NCBI RefSeq assembly: GCF_900101465.1
Contig: NZ_FMZM01000014.1
Coordinates: forward strand, 84,412 to 148,411
From: Nocardioides lianchengensis
Lineage (GTDB): Bacteria; Actinomycetota; Actinomycetes; Propionibacteriales; Nocardioidaceae
Direction of reading: 5' to 3'
DNA: 64,000 nt
In this document: piece by piece, positions 8,155-16,498 of the stretch
Layout: each line of letters starts with the position of its first letter
How positions within the stretch are numbered: the stretch's first letter is position 1
Position numbers and translations under genes: made by a program
The notes under the pieces: model-generated
Seen by the model: the letters and a program-made list of their open reading frames with translations, nothing else
Told to the model about the DNA's origin: nothing
Databases searched by the model: none

Positions 8155-9271
8155 GCGCGGTCGTGGCCCGGTGGGCCAGCTCCTGGCGGACCAGCGGCAG
8201 CAGGTCGCGGCCGTAGTCGATCGCGTCCTGGAGCGGGTCGTAGCCGCGGATCAGGATGGTGTTCACGCCGATCTCGACGTAGTCGACCAGCGCGGCCGCG
8301 ACCGTCTCGGGCGAGCCGACCAGGGCGGTGGAGTTGCCGCCGCCGCCGACCGCCTTGGACGTGGGCGTCCACAGGCAGCGGTCGTGCAGGTCGCCCTGCT
8401 CGGCCACGGCCAGCAGCCGCTGCGAGCCGGCGTTCTCGGGGCCCTTGCCCGGCGGGTGCAGCTGGCCGACCCGCTCCTTGAAGTGCGCGCCGACGACGCC
8501 GTTGATGGTGTCGAGGATGCCGTGCGCGCGCTCCCACGCCTCGGCGTCGGTGCGGCCCAGGATCGGGCGCAGCGACACCGACACCCGCGGGCGGCGGGTC
8601 CGGCCGGCCTTCGCGGCCTCGGCCTCGATGGTGGCGATCTGCTCGGAGGTCCCGGCGAGCGGCTCGCCCCAGAGCATGTAGGTGTCCGCGTGCTTCGCGC
8701 CGACGGCGTACGCCGGGACCGAGCTGCCGCCGAAGAACAGCTCGAGGTGGCGGCCGTCGTACGGCATCACCTGGGGGGTGAAGCCCTCGAACCGGTAGTA
8801 GGTGCCGTCGAAGTCGCGCGGGCCGGGGGTGTCCCAGGCGCCCCGGAGGATCTGGAGGTACTCGTCGGTGCGGGCGTAGCGCTCGTCGTGGGGGACGTAG
8901 TCGCCCTCGCGGCGCTGCTCGACGTTGCTGCTGCCGGTGACGATGTTGAGCGCCACCCGCCCCTTGCTGAAGTGGTCGAGGGTGGTGAAGGTCCGCGACG
9001 CCAGCGTCGGGTGCACGACGCCGGGCCGGTGGGCGACCAGCAGGCCGAGCCGCTCGGTGTGGGCGGCGGCGTACGCCGCGACCTGGGTGCCCTCCGACCA
9101 GCCCGAGCCGTAGCCGATCAGGACCCGGTCGAAGCCGCCCTCCTCGTGGGCCTGCGCGAACCGCGCGGTGTAGTCGGCGTCGATGACCGGGCCGCTCGCG
9201 GGCCGGATCTCGGAGCCGTCGGCGGTGCCGATCATGCCGAGGATCTCGACATCGTCGTACTGCGTGGTCAT
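8144..9271 (-). CDS. SsuD-like FMNH2-dependent (LLM class) monooxygenase
   Basis: A 375-residue luciferase-like monooxygenase closest to alkanesulfonate monooxygenase SsuD, which splits C-S bonds using FMNH2 and O2. Family features are AHEEGGFDRVLIGYGSGW, LLVAHRPGVVHPT, the RVALNIVTGSS segment and RDFDGTYYRFEGFTPQ. The ATG at 9271 has a GAGAGAAG ribosome site. It leads the catabolic half of the operon, immediately after a hairpin repeat that separates it from the ABC importer genes. Reduced flavin would come from the reductases at 4077 and 4598. Confidence 0.9.
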   Translation of the reverse strand: MTTQYDDVEILGMIGTADGSEIRPASGPVIDADYTARFAQAHEEGGFDRVLIGYGSGWSEGTQVAAYAAAHTERLGLLVAHRPGVVHPTLASRTFTTLDHFSKGRVALNIVTGSSNVEQRREGDYVPHDERYARTDEYLQILRGAWDTPGPRDFDGTYYRFEGFTPQVMPYDGRHLELFFGGSSVPAYAVGAKHADTYMLWGEPLAGTSEQIATIEAEAAKAGRTRRPRVSVSLRPILGRTDAEAWERAHGILDTINGVVGAHFKERVGQLHPPGKGPENAGSQRLLAVAEQGDLHDRCLWTPTSKAVGGGGNSTALVGSPETVAAALVDYVEIGVNTILIRGYDPLQDAIDYGRDLLPLVRQELAHRATTARAS

Positions 9272-9302
9272 ATCAGCTTCTCTCTTCGTGGAGGAGTGGA
9301 AA

Positions 9303-9426
9303 CGGTGGTTGAGGAGGTCGCCCTGCGACCGTCTCGAAACCCGGTGAGCCGGGAGTCGGCGGCGATCAGAGCCCTGGGTCGGGTGCGGGGGTTTCGAGAC
9401 AGGACTTCGTCCTTCCTCAACCACCG
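9303..9426. repeat. Palindromic intergenic repeat (GGTTGAGGA...TCTCGAAACCC type)
   Basis: Two inverted arms pair over a long distance. CGGTGGTTGAGGA (9303-9315) pairs with TCCTCAACCACCG (9414-9426), and GTCTCGAAACCC (9331-9342) pairs with GGGTTTCGAGAC (9389-9400). The right arm contains the last codons and stop of the ABC ATPase gene at 9417. A related element (GGTCGAGTAG...TATCGAGAC) lies near 63930-63981. It is a dispersed repeat that could act as a terminator or RNA-processing site within the operon. Confidence 0.8.
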
Positions 9427-10478
9427 TCGGTGGTGTCGTCGGAGGTGAGCTGCTCGCGCCAGCGGCCGGCGACGTGGCAGGCCGCCTCACGCTCGCCGTC
9501 GAGCGGCACCGGGTCGGGCTGCTCGGTGCACGCGTCGTGCGCGAACCGGCAGCGGGGGGCGAAGACGCAGACGCCGTGGGCCGGCCACTCGCGGCCGCCC
9601 GGCTCGGGGCGCAGCTGCTCGGGGCGGAGCCGGTCGACCCGTACGACGCTCGGCGCCGAGGCGGTCAGCAGGCCCGTGTAGGGGTGCGCGGGCCGGCCGA
9701 GGACGGCCTGCACCGGACCCTGCTCGACCACCCGGCTGCGGTAGAAGACCGCGACCCGGTCGGCGATGCCGGCCAGCGAGCTCAGGTCGTGGGCGATGAT
9801 CACGACCGCGAGGCCGAGCTCGGTGCGGAGCCGGTCGAGCAGGTTCAGCACCAGGTTGCGGTTGGAGACGTCGAGGGCCGAGACCGGCTCGTCGCAGAAC
9901 AGCAGCTGCGGCCGGGTCGAGATGGCCCGGGCCAGCGAGACCCGCTGGCGCTGGCCGCCGGAGAGCTCGCGCGGCCGGCGGCCGGTCACGCTCTCCGGGT
10001 CGAGCCCGACCAGGCGCAGCGACTCGGCCACCCGGTCGGCCCGCTCGCGGCGCGGCAGCGTGCCGGCGACGTCGAGCGGCTCGCGCACGATGTCGCCGAT
10101 GGTCAGGTCGGGGTCCAGGGAGCGCAGCGGGTCCTGGAAGACCAGCTGCACCTGCCCGGACCGGCGGAAGTCGCGCAGCGCGCGGCCGCGCAGCCCGCCC
10201 ATGTCCTGGCCGGCGAACTCGATCCGCCCCGCGGCGGGCCGGACCAGGCCGACCGTGGCCCGGGCCAGCGTGGTCTTGCCGGAGCCGGTCTCGCCGACGA
10301 TGCCGACGATCTCGCCGGGCCGGACCTCGAGGCTGGCGTCGGTCAGGGCCGCGCCGGTGCCGAGGTTGACCCCCTTGCGCGGCGGCGCGTAGGACACCGA
10401 CAGGCCCGTGACCCGCAGCAGCGGCGGCACCGGCGGGGTCGACTCCACAGTGGCGGACACCTCCTGGGTCGCGGTCAT
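9417..10478 (-). CDS. Peptide/opine-type ABC transporter ATPase, second subunit (DppF/OppF-like)
   Basis: A 353-residue ATPase with Walker A GETGSGKTT, signature LSGGQRQR and Walker B QLLFCDEPVSALD. The C-terminal oligopeptide-type extension carries a cysteine cluster (CVFAPRCRFAHDACTEQPDPVP) that binds an Fe-S centre in relatives. It starts at ATG 10478, overlapping the DppD-like gene by four bases. The last residues (TTDGG) and the stop are encoded inside the palindromic repeat at 9414-9426, so the repeat has probably replaced the original end of the gene. Confidence 0.92.
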   Translation of the reverse strand: MTATQEVSATVESTPPVPPLLRVTGLSVSYAPPRKGVNLGTGAALTDASLEVRPGEIVGIVGETGSGKTTLARATVGLVRPAAGRIEFAGQDMGGLRGRALRDFRRSGQVQLVFQDPLRSLDPDLTIGDIVREPLDVAGTLPRRERADRVAESLRLVGLDPESVTGRRPRELSGGQRQRVSLARAISTRPQLLFCDEPVSALDVSNRNLVLNLLDRLRTELGLAVVIIAHDLSSLAGIADRVAVFYRSRVVEQGPVQAVLGRPAHPYTGLLTASAPSVVRVDRLRPEQLRPEPGGREWPAHGVCVFAPRCRFAHDACTEQPDPVPLDGEREAACHVAGRWREQLTSDDTTDGG

Positions 10479-11494
10479 GCGGACACCTCCTCGAGAGCGG
10501 ACTCGGTCAGGACCTCGCCGAGCCGGGCGCAGCGCGCGGACCGGCCCTCGGTCTCCAGGTCGACCAGCGGGACCGGGCCGGCCACGCACGCGGCGGCGGC
10601 GTACCGGCAGCGCGGGGCGAAGCGGCAGCCCGGCATCCGCTCGCCCGCGGCGGGCGGCTGGCCGGGGATCACGTCGAGGGTCCGGCGCTCCCAGTTGCCG
10701 ATGGTCGCGACGTCCATCAGCGCGCGGGTGTAGGGGTGCTGCGGGTCGCCCAGCACCTCCGCGGTCGGACCGCTCTCGACCACCTGGCCGCCGTACATCA
10801 CGAGGATCCGCTCGCAGGTCTCGGCGACGACGGCGAGGTCGTGGGTGACCAGCAGCAGCGAGAGCCCGTGGGTCTCCCGCAGCCGGCGCAGCAGCTCGAG
10901 GATCTCGGCCTGGATCACCACGTCGAGCGCGGTGGTCGCCTCGTCGGCGATCAGCAGCTCCGGCTCGCAGGAGACCGAGATGGCGATCAGGACCCGCTGG
11001 AGCATGCCGCCCGAGAGCTCGTGCGGGTACTGGTGGAAGACCGACTCCGGCTCGTGCAGGCCGACCTCGGTGAAGAGCTCCACCGACCGCCGGTGCGCGG
11101 CAGCACGGGACAGGCCGGCCTTGACCCGCAGCTGCTCGGCGAGCTGGTGGCCCACGGTCAGCGAGGGGTTGAGGTAGGAGGCGGGGTCCTGGAAGACCGC
11201 GCCGAGGCGGACCCCACGGACCTGGTCCCAGGTCGACCGGCGCGCGCCGGTCAGCTCGACGGCGTCCGCGCCGTCGCCCAGGACGATCCGGCCGTGGTCG
11301 ATCTCGCCGGTGGTGGGCAGCAGGCCGAGGACGGCGCGGCAGGTCAGCGTCTTGCCGCTGCCGGACTCGCCGACCAGGCCGACGGCCTCGCCACGGCCGA
11401 TCTGGAACGAGACGTCCTGGACGGCGACCAGGTGGTCGCCGACCGAGACCTGGAGGTCGCGGACGTCGAGGACGCGCTCAGGAGACAACGGCAC
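10475..11494 (-). CDS. Peptide/opine-type ABC transporter ATPase, first subunit (DppD/OppD-like)
   Basis: A 339-residue ATPase with Walker A GESGSGKT, the long insert typical of OppD/DppD (VFQDPASYLNPSLTVG), signature LSGGMLQR and Walker B LLIADEATTALDV. It closes with the peptide-importer C-terminal domain (HPYTRALMD, CRFAPRCRYAAAAC). The GTG start at 11494 lies inside the end of the permease gene (17-base overlap). It forms a heterodimer with the ATPase at 9417 to drive import through the permeases encoded upstream. Confidence 0.92.
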   Translation of the reverse strand: MPLSPERVLDVRDLQVSVGDHLVAVQDVSFQIGRGEAVGLVGESGSGKTLTCRAVLGLLPTTGEIDHGRIVLGDGADAVELTGARRSTWDQVRGVRLGAVFQDPASYLNPSLTVGHQLAEQLRVKAGLSRAAAHRRSVELFTEVGLHEPESVFHQYPHELSGGMLQRVLIAISVSCEPELLIADEATTALDVVIQAEILELLRRLRETHGLSLLLVTHDLAVVAETCERILVMYGGQVVESGPTAEVLGDPQHPYTRALMDVATIGNWERRTLDVIPGQPPAAGERMPGCRFAPRCRYAAAACVAGPVPLVDLETEGRSARCARLGEVLTESALEEVSA

Positions 11495-12365
11495 CGGACC
11501 GCTCCTTCCGGGAGGTCGCAGGGGTACGGCGGCGCCGGCGCGCGGAGGTGCCCGCCCCGGTCGCGTCGCGGATGGCGTCGGCGAGCAGGTTGAGGGACCC
11601 GACGGTCGCCATCATCAGCAGGCCGGGGAAGACCGGCGCCCAGGTCTGCTGGGTGAGGTAGCCGAGGTCGGAGGCGAGCATCCCGCCCCAGGTCGGCGCG
11701 GGCGGCGTGACGCCGAGGCCCAGGAAGGACAGCGACGCGACCACGAGCAGCGCGGCGCCGGCGGCCTGGGCGGAGGTGACGGCCACGTTGGGGAGCACCT
11801 TGGTCCAGATGTGGGTGCGCAGCGTCCACCACTGCGAGGCGCCCATCAGCTCGGCGGCCTCGACGTACTGCTGGGTGCGCAGGCCGAGGGCGACCGCGCG
11901 GGTGACCCGGAAGAAGATCGGGCTGATCAGCACCCCGATCGCGAACATCGCCTGCTGCAGCCCGTTGCCGAGCGTGCCGGCGACGGCGATGGCGAAGACG
12001 GTGAAGGGGAGGATGACCAGGGTGTCGCTGATCCGCAGGGCCAGCCACTCCAGCCGGGGGCCCACCCAGGCCGAGGCCAGGCCGGTCGGGACGCCGAGGA
12101 CGGCGCCGATGACGACCGCCTCCGCGGCGCCGATCACCGACAGCCGGGTGCCGGCCATCAGTCGGCTCAGCACGTCGCGGCCGAGGTAGTCGGTGCCGAG
12201 CAGGTGGTCGCCGCTGGGGCCCTCGAGCACCCGGTCGGTGTACTGCTTGAGTGGGTCGTGGGGGGCCAGGGCCGAGCCGAAGACCGCGAGGAAGGCGACC
12301 CCGGCCAGCACGACCAGGGCGAACCTGGCGGTCGGGATGGCCCAGAGACGGCGCAGGGTGCTCAT
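11478..12365 (-). CDS. ABC transporter permease (DppC-like)
   Basis: A 295-residue binding-protein-dependent permease. The OppC-type N-terminal membrane segment is followed by GTDYLGRDVLSRLMAGTRLS, diagnostic for DppC-like subunits, and by the EAA loop EAAELMGASQWWTLRTHIW that contacts the ATPases. Six membrane segments are predicted by eye. The ATG at 12365 overlaps the DppB-like stop by four bases. Confidence 0.92.
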   Translation of the reverse strand: MSTLRRLWAIPTARFALVVLAGVAFLAVFGSALAPHDPLKQYTDRVLEGPSGDHLLGTDYLGRDVLSRLMAGTRLSVIGAAEAVVIGAVLGVPTGLASAWVGPRLEWLALRISDTLVILPFTVFAIAVAGTLGNGLQQAMFAIGVLISPIFFRVTRAVALGLRTQQYVEAAELMGASQWWTLRTHIWTKVLPNVAVTSAQAAGAALLVVASLSFLGLGVTPPAPTWGGMLASDLGYLTQQTWAPVFPGLLMMATVGSLNLLADAIRDATGAGTSARRRRRTPATSRKERSGAVVS

Positions 12366-13432
12366 CGGGCCGCCCTCCTCGCGCTGCCCTGCCGGGCCAG
12401 CGGGTCGAGCGCCTTCTGCAGCACGTTGATGACGAGGCTGGCCGCGACCACGATCACGGCGGTCACCAGCAGCGTCCCGAGCACGACGGGTACGTCGCCC
12501 TTCTCCGCGGACTGGAGCGCGAGCTGGGCGATGCCGGGCAGGCCGAAGAGCTTCTCGGTCATCACGGCGCCGCCGATGATCAGCGGGATGGCCAGGCCGA
12601 TGACCGCCAGCGTCGGACCGGCGGCGTTGCGCAGGACGTGGCCGAAGAGGACCCGGGAGCGGCCGAAGCCGCGCATCTGCGCCCCGACCGCGTAGTTCTC
12701 CCGCAGCGAGCCGACCAGCGAGGTCCGCAGCTGGCGGGCGATGGAGGCGGCGACGTCGAGGCTCAGCGCGAGCCCGGGCAGGATCGCGAACCGCAGCCAC
12801 TCGAGCGGGTCGACCGTGATCGGCACGTAGCCGCCGGCGGGCAGGGCCTGGAGCTTGACCGCGAAGACCACGATCAGCGCCATGCCGATGACGAACGGCG
12901 GCAGGGTGCCGAGCAGCGAGCAGACCAGGGTCACGGCCCGGTCGAAGATCCCACCGTTGCTCAGCGCGGCGCCGATGCCGGCGCCGCCGCCGATGAGGAT
13001 GGCCAGCACCAGGGCCAGCGCGGCGATCGACAGGTCGACCGGCAGCGCCTGCCGGATGCTGTCGGAGACCGGGATCGTGGTGAACCAGGACCGGCCGAGG
13101 TCGCCGCCGAGCGCGTTGCCGACCCAGGAGAAGTACTGCACGACGAGCGGCCGGTCCAGGCCGAACTCGGCGTTCAGCCGGTCGATGTCGGCCTGGGTCG
13201 CGGTCTCGCCGAGCGCGGCGGCGGCCGGGTTGCTGTCGCTCAGCGCGCCGAGCGCGAAGGTGATCACCGAGGCCAGGAACAGCACGGTCACGGTCACGAG
13301 GGCCGTGCTCGCCAGCGAGCGCAGGAACGGGAGCGCCCGGCGCGCGCGGGAGTCCGCGCGCACCGCGCCGTCGCCCGGGACCGGCACGCCGGGTGCCGGC
13401 TCGGTCGCCGGCGCGGTCACGGTCAGGCTCAC
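12362..13432 (-). CDS. ABC transporter permease (DppB-like)
   Basis: A 356-residue permease with the DppB layout. An N-terminal membrane helix precedes a large extracytoplasmic loop (LNAEFGLDRPLVVQYFSWVGNALGGDLGRSW), five further segments and an EAA-type loop near AVGAQMRGFGRSRVLFGHV. The GTG at 13432 overlaps the binding-protein gene stop (GTGA). It pairs with the DppC-like subunit to form the translocation pore. Confidence 0.92.
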   Translation of the reverse strand: MSLTVTAPATEPAPGVPVPGDGAVRADSRARRALPFLRSLASTALVTVTVLFLASVITFALGALSDSNPAAAALGETATQADIDRLNAEFGLDRPLVVQYFSWVGNALGGDLGRSWFTTIPVSDSIRQALPVDLSIAALALVLAILIGGGAGIGAALSNGGIFDRAVTLVCSLLGTLPPFVIGMALIVVFAVKLQALPAGGYVPITVDPLEWLRFAILPGLALSLDVAASIARQLRTSLVGSLRENYAVGAQMRGFGRSRVLFGHVLRNAAGPTLAVIGLAIPLIIGGAVMTEKLFGLPGIAQLALQSAEKGDVPVVLGTLLVTAVIVVAASLVINVLQKALDPLARQGSARRAAR

Positions 13433-14979
13433 GACACGGTCACGCCCTCGAAGCGGCGCAGGCTCGGCGACGCCGGCAGCTCGGAGACGCCCTTGCGGAT
13501 CACGATCGTCGGCATCAGCTGCAGGAAGGTGTTCGGGAAGGTCGTCACGGCGATCCTGGTCGCCTCCTGCAGCAGCCCGGCGTACTCGGGGCTGTCGGTG
13601 GGGGTCTGCTTGACCTTCTCCAGCTGCGCCTCCAGCTTCGGGTCGGTCTGCCGCGCCGGGTTCATCAGGCCCTCGGCGCCGAACAGCACCTGGAAGGCCT
13701 GCACGGGCGACTCGCGGCCCGCGAAGCCGTCGTACGTCAGGGCCTTGGAGTGCTCGAGGTAGACGAGCTGGGTGTGCTGGGTCTGCGGGATCGTCTCGAT
13801 GGTCGCGTCGATGCCGACGTCCTTCAGCTGCGCCTGGATCAGCTCGACCGCCGGGGCGGACTGGCCGGAGCTGGTGAAGACCGCCTTGACCGGCGAGGTG
13901 TGACCGGCGTCGGCGAGCAGCTGCTTGGCCTTCTCGGGGTCGTAGGCGTAGACGTCGGCCAGCTCCTCGTTGTAGCCCACGTAGCCGGGCGGGAACGGCT
14001 GGTAGTTGACGTCGCCGACGCCGAAGCCGACGACCTCCTTCAGCTTCTCGCGGTCGATGGCGAACTTCATCGCCTCGACGACCGCCGGGTCGTCGAACGG
14101 CGCCATCGAGGCGTTCACGTCGAGCACGCTGACGAACATCGAGTCGATGACCTGGACGTCGAGCCCGGCGGCCTCGGCCGCCTCGACCTGGGCGCCGCTG
14201 ATCCGGGCCAGGTTGAACTGTCCCGACTGCACGCCGGCGACCACGGTCGCCGGGTCCTGCTGCGGGTAGAGCTCGAGCGCCTTGATGGTGATCTCGTCGG
14301 CGGCGAAGAAGTTCGGGTTCCTCTTCAGGCTCGCGTGGTCGTTCTGGACGTACGACGTCACCGCGAACGGTCCCGAGCCCGCGGGCTGGGTGGCGAGCGC
14401 GTCGACGTCCTTCTCGAACGCGGCCGGGTTCACGACCATGCCGGTCTTCCCGGCGAAGAGCAGCGGGTACTGGTAGTCGACCTCGGTCAGCTCGATCACC
14501 ACGTCGAGCTCGCCGGAGGCGGCGACCGACTTGATGGACTTCATCTGCGGCGCGATCAGCGACCCGTCCTGGCTGCGCCCGCGCTCGATCGACTTGGCGA
14601 CCGCCGCGGCGTTCAGCGGGGTGCCGTCGCTGAACTTCAGGCCGGAGCGGAGCGTGAAGGTCACGGTGGTGCCGGCGGCGTCGTACGCCCAGGACTCGGC
14701 GAGCCACGGGACGGCGTTGCCCTGCTCGTCGAGCGCGGTGATCGGGTCGTAGGCGAGGGCCAGCATCTGCACGTCGGAGCCGGCCGAGGAGGTCACCGGG
14801 TCCCAGGTGGTCGGCAGCTGCCAGGCCCAGGTCAGGGTGTTCGTGCCGGAGCCGCCGCTGCTGCCGGACGAGCCGCCCCCGCAGGCTTCGAGGCTGAGGA
14901 CCAGGCCCGCGGCGAGGCTGAGGCCGAGGAAGCCCCGGCGGGACTGGGTGGCGGCGAGGGGCGTGCGGGTGCGCGTCAT
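13429..14979 (-). CDS. Family 5 extracellular solute-binding lipoprotein
   Basis: A 516-residue substrate-binding protein of the peptide/nickel/opine family. The N-terminus has a twin-arginine motif (SRRGFLGLS) and a lipobox-like LSLEAC, so it is probably a Tat-exported lipoprotein, although Glu before Ala is unusual in the box. Mature features include FTLRSGLKFSDGTPLNAAAV and AIDREKL. It starts at ATG 14979 and is the first importer gene. Family members bind oligopeptides, opines, glutathione and other organic solutes. The nearby sulfur-type enzymes suggest an organosulfur ligand such as a glutathione- or thiol-conjugate (inference). Confidence 0.9.
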   Translation of the reverse strand: MTRTRTPLAATQSRRGFLGLSLAAGLVLSLEACGGGSSGSSGGSGTNTLTWAWQLPTTWDPVTSSAGSDVQMLALAYDPITALDEQGNAVPWLAESWAYDAAGTTVTFTLRSGLKFSDGTPLNAAAVAKSIERGRSQDGSLIAPQMKSIKSVAASGELDVVIELTEVDYQYPLLFAGKTGMVVNPAAFEKDVDALATQPAGSGPFAVTSYVQNDHASLKRNPNFFAADEITIKALELYPQQDPATVVAGVQSGQFNLARISGAQVEAAEAAGLDVQVIDSMFVSVLDVNASMAPFDDPAVVEAMKFAIDREKLKEVVGFGVGDVNYQPFPPGYVGYNEELADVYAYDPEKAKQLLADAGHTSPVKAVFTSSGQSAPAVELIQAQLKDVGIDATIETIPQTQHTQLVYLEHSKALTYDGFAGRESPVQAFQVLFGAEGLMNPARQTDPKLEAQLEKVKQTPTDSPEYAGLLQEATRIAVTTFPNTFLQLMPTIVIRKGVSELPASPSLRRFEGVTVS

Positions 14980-15023
14980 GGTGCGGCGTCGGCCTTTCGA
15001 TCGGGTGGAGGAGGACGGGGCTG

Positions 15024-16376
15024 TCAGGCGGGGTTCGCCGCGCGGGCGGCGGTGTGCCGGTTGACAGGCACGGGCAGCCCGAGATGCCCGCGCAGGTGGG
15101 TGGAGTCGTAGTCGGTGCGGAAGACGCCGCGCTCCTGCAGGATCGGGACGACCTCGTCGACGATCCGGCGGAAGTTGGCGGGGTGGTCGAGGCCGATGTT
15201 GAAGCCGTCGCAGGCGCGGGCCTCGAACCACTCGACGAGCTTGTCGGCGACGGTCGCGGCCGAGCCGACGAACTCGCTCTTGCGGAAGCCGCGGGTGGCC
15301 TCGACGGCCTGCCTCAGCGTCCAGCCGTGGTCCTCGGCGCGCTGGGTGATCGCCTTGGCCTGGGTGTAGAACGACCGCTCGCCGTGCACCAGGGCCTCGG
15401 CCGGGAACGGCGCGTCCAGGTCGTACTGGGTGAAGTCGTGCCAGCCGAAGGGCCGGCCGAACTCGCGCAGCGCCGCCCCGAAGGTGTGGTCGCGGTCGTT
15501 GTTCGCGGCCTCGATCTCGCGGGCCTCCTCGTCGGTGTCCCCGACGACGACCTTGATCCCCGGCATCACCACGAGGTGGTCCGGGTTCCGCCCGAACCTG
15601 TCGCGGGCGCGGGTCTTGATGTCGTCGTAGAACGACTGGCCGCTCGGGATGTCGGGGGCGAAGGTGAAGATGCCCTCCCCCACGCTGGCGCCCAGGTCGC
15701 GGCCCTGGTCGGAGTCGCCGGCCTGGAAGATCACCGGGCCGCCCTGGGCGGAGCGCTCCAGGTTCAGCGGCCCGCGGACCTTGAAGTAGGTGCCCTCGTG
15801 GTTGAGCACGTGCTGCTTGTCGGGGTCGAGGAAGCGGCCGGTGGCGCGGTCGCGCGGGAAGGCGTCGTCCTCGTAGGAGTCCCACAGGGCGCGCGCGAGC
15901 TCGACGTACTCGCTCGCGCGGCCGTAGCGGGTGTCGTAGTCGTAGTGCTCGTCGAGGCCGTAGTTGCCGGCGGTGCCGGCGTCGCCGGTGGTGACGACGT
16001 TCCAGCCCGCCCGGCCTCGGCTGATCAGGTCGAGCGAGCCGAGCCGGCGGGCCAGGTTGAAGGGGCTGTTGAAGCTCGTCGTGGCCGTGCCGACCAGGCC
16101 GATCCGGCTGGTCTGCGTGGCCAGCGCGCTCAGCAGCGTCAGCGGCTCCAGCCGGTTGAGGTAGTGGGGCGGCGAGAACGGGGTGATGAACTGGCTGTCG
16201 ACGATGAAGACCAGGTCGAACCGCCCGCGCTCGGCCAGCTGGGCCATCTCGACGAACCAGTCGATGTTGACGCTCGCGTCGCCCGGGATCTCGGGGTCGA
16301 GCCAGAGCGTGTGGCCGCCCGGGCCCCCGGTGCCGTACGGCACGGCGCCCAGGTGGATCTGCCTCGTCGCGGTCAT
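15024..16376 (-). CDS. NtaA/SnaA/DszA-family FMNH2-dependent monooxygenase
   Basis: A 450-residue luciferase-like monooxygenase of the group that includes nitrilotriacetate monooxygenase and the dibenzothiophene sulfone monooxygenase DszA. Landmarks are the IHLGAVPYGTGGPGGHTLW start, FIVDSQFITPF, GRAGWNVVTTGD and GGPVIFQAGDSDQGRDLG. The ATG at 16376 follows a GGAAGGG ribosome site. It is first in the minus-strand run and lies 44 bases ahead of the importer genes. It requires reduced FMN and probably opens a C-S or C-N bond in the imported compound. Confidence 0.9.
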   Translation of the reverse strand: MTATRQIHLGAVPYGTGGPGGHTLWLDPEIPGDASVNIDWFVEMAQLAERGRFDLVFIVDSQFITPFSPPHYLNRLEPLTLLSALATQTSRIGLVGTATTSFNSPFNLARRLGSLDLISRGRAGWNVVTTGDAGTAGNYGLDEHYDYDTRYGRASEYVELARALWDSYEDDAFPRDRATGRFLDPDKQHVLNHEGTYFKVRGPLNLERSAQGGPVIFQAGDSDQGRDLGASVGEGIFTFAPDIPSGQSFYDDIKTRARDRFGRNPDHLVVMPGIKVVVGDTDEEAREIEAANNDRDHTFGAALREFGRPFGWHDFTQYDLDAPFPAEALVHGERSFYTQAKAITQRAEDHGWTLRQAVEATRGFRKSEFVGSAATVADKLVEWFEARACDGFNIGLDHPANFRRIVDEVVPILQERGVFRTDYDSTHLRGHLGLPVPVNRHTAARAANPA

Positions 16377-16452
16377 GTGCACCCTTCCTGACCTCGAATG
16401 AACTTTCTCTATCAATCTAGTCGGGTTTGAGCAGGCACTCCAACGCCGGTTC

Positions 16453-16469
16453 GTGATGCGATCCATCAC
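16453..16469. promoter_or_regulatory. Inverted repeat, candidate LysR binding site
   Basis: GTGATG-N5-CATCAC lies between the divergent monooxygenase and LysR genes, 30 bases before the chosen LysR start. It contains a T-N11-A core, the usual shape of LysR-type sites. Confidence 0.55.
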
Positions 16470-16498
16470 CGGGCGTGATCAATAACCGTAGTAACCTG

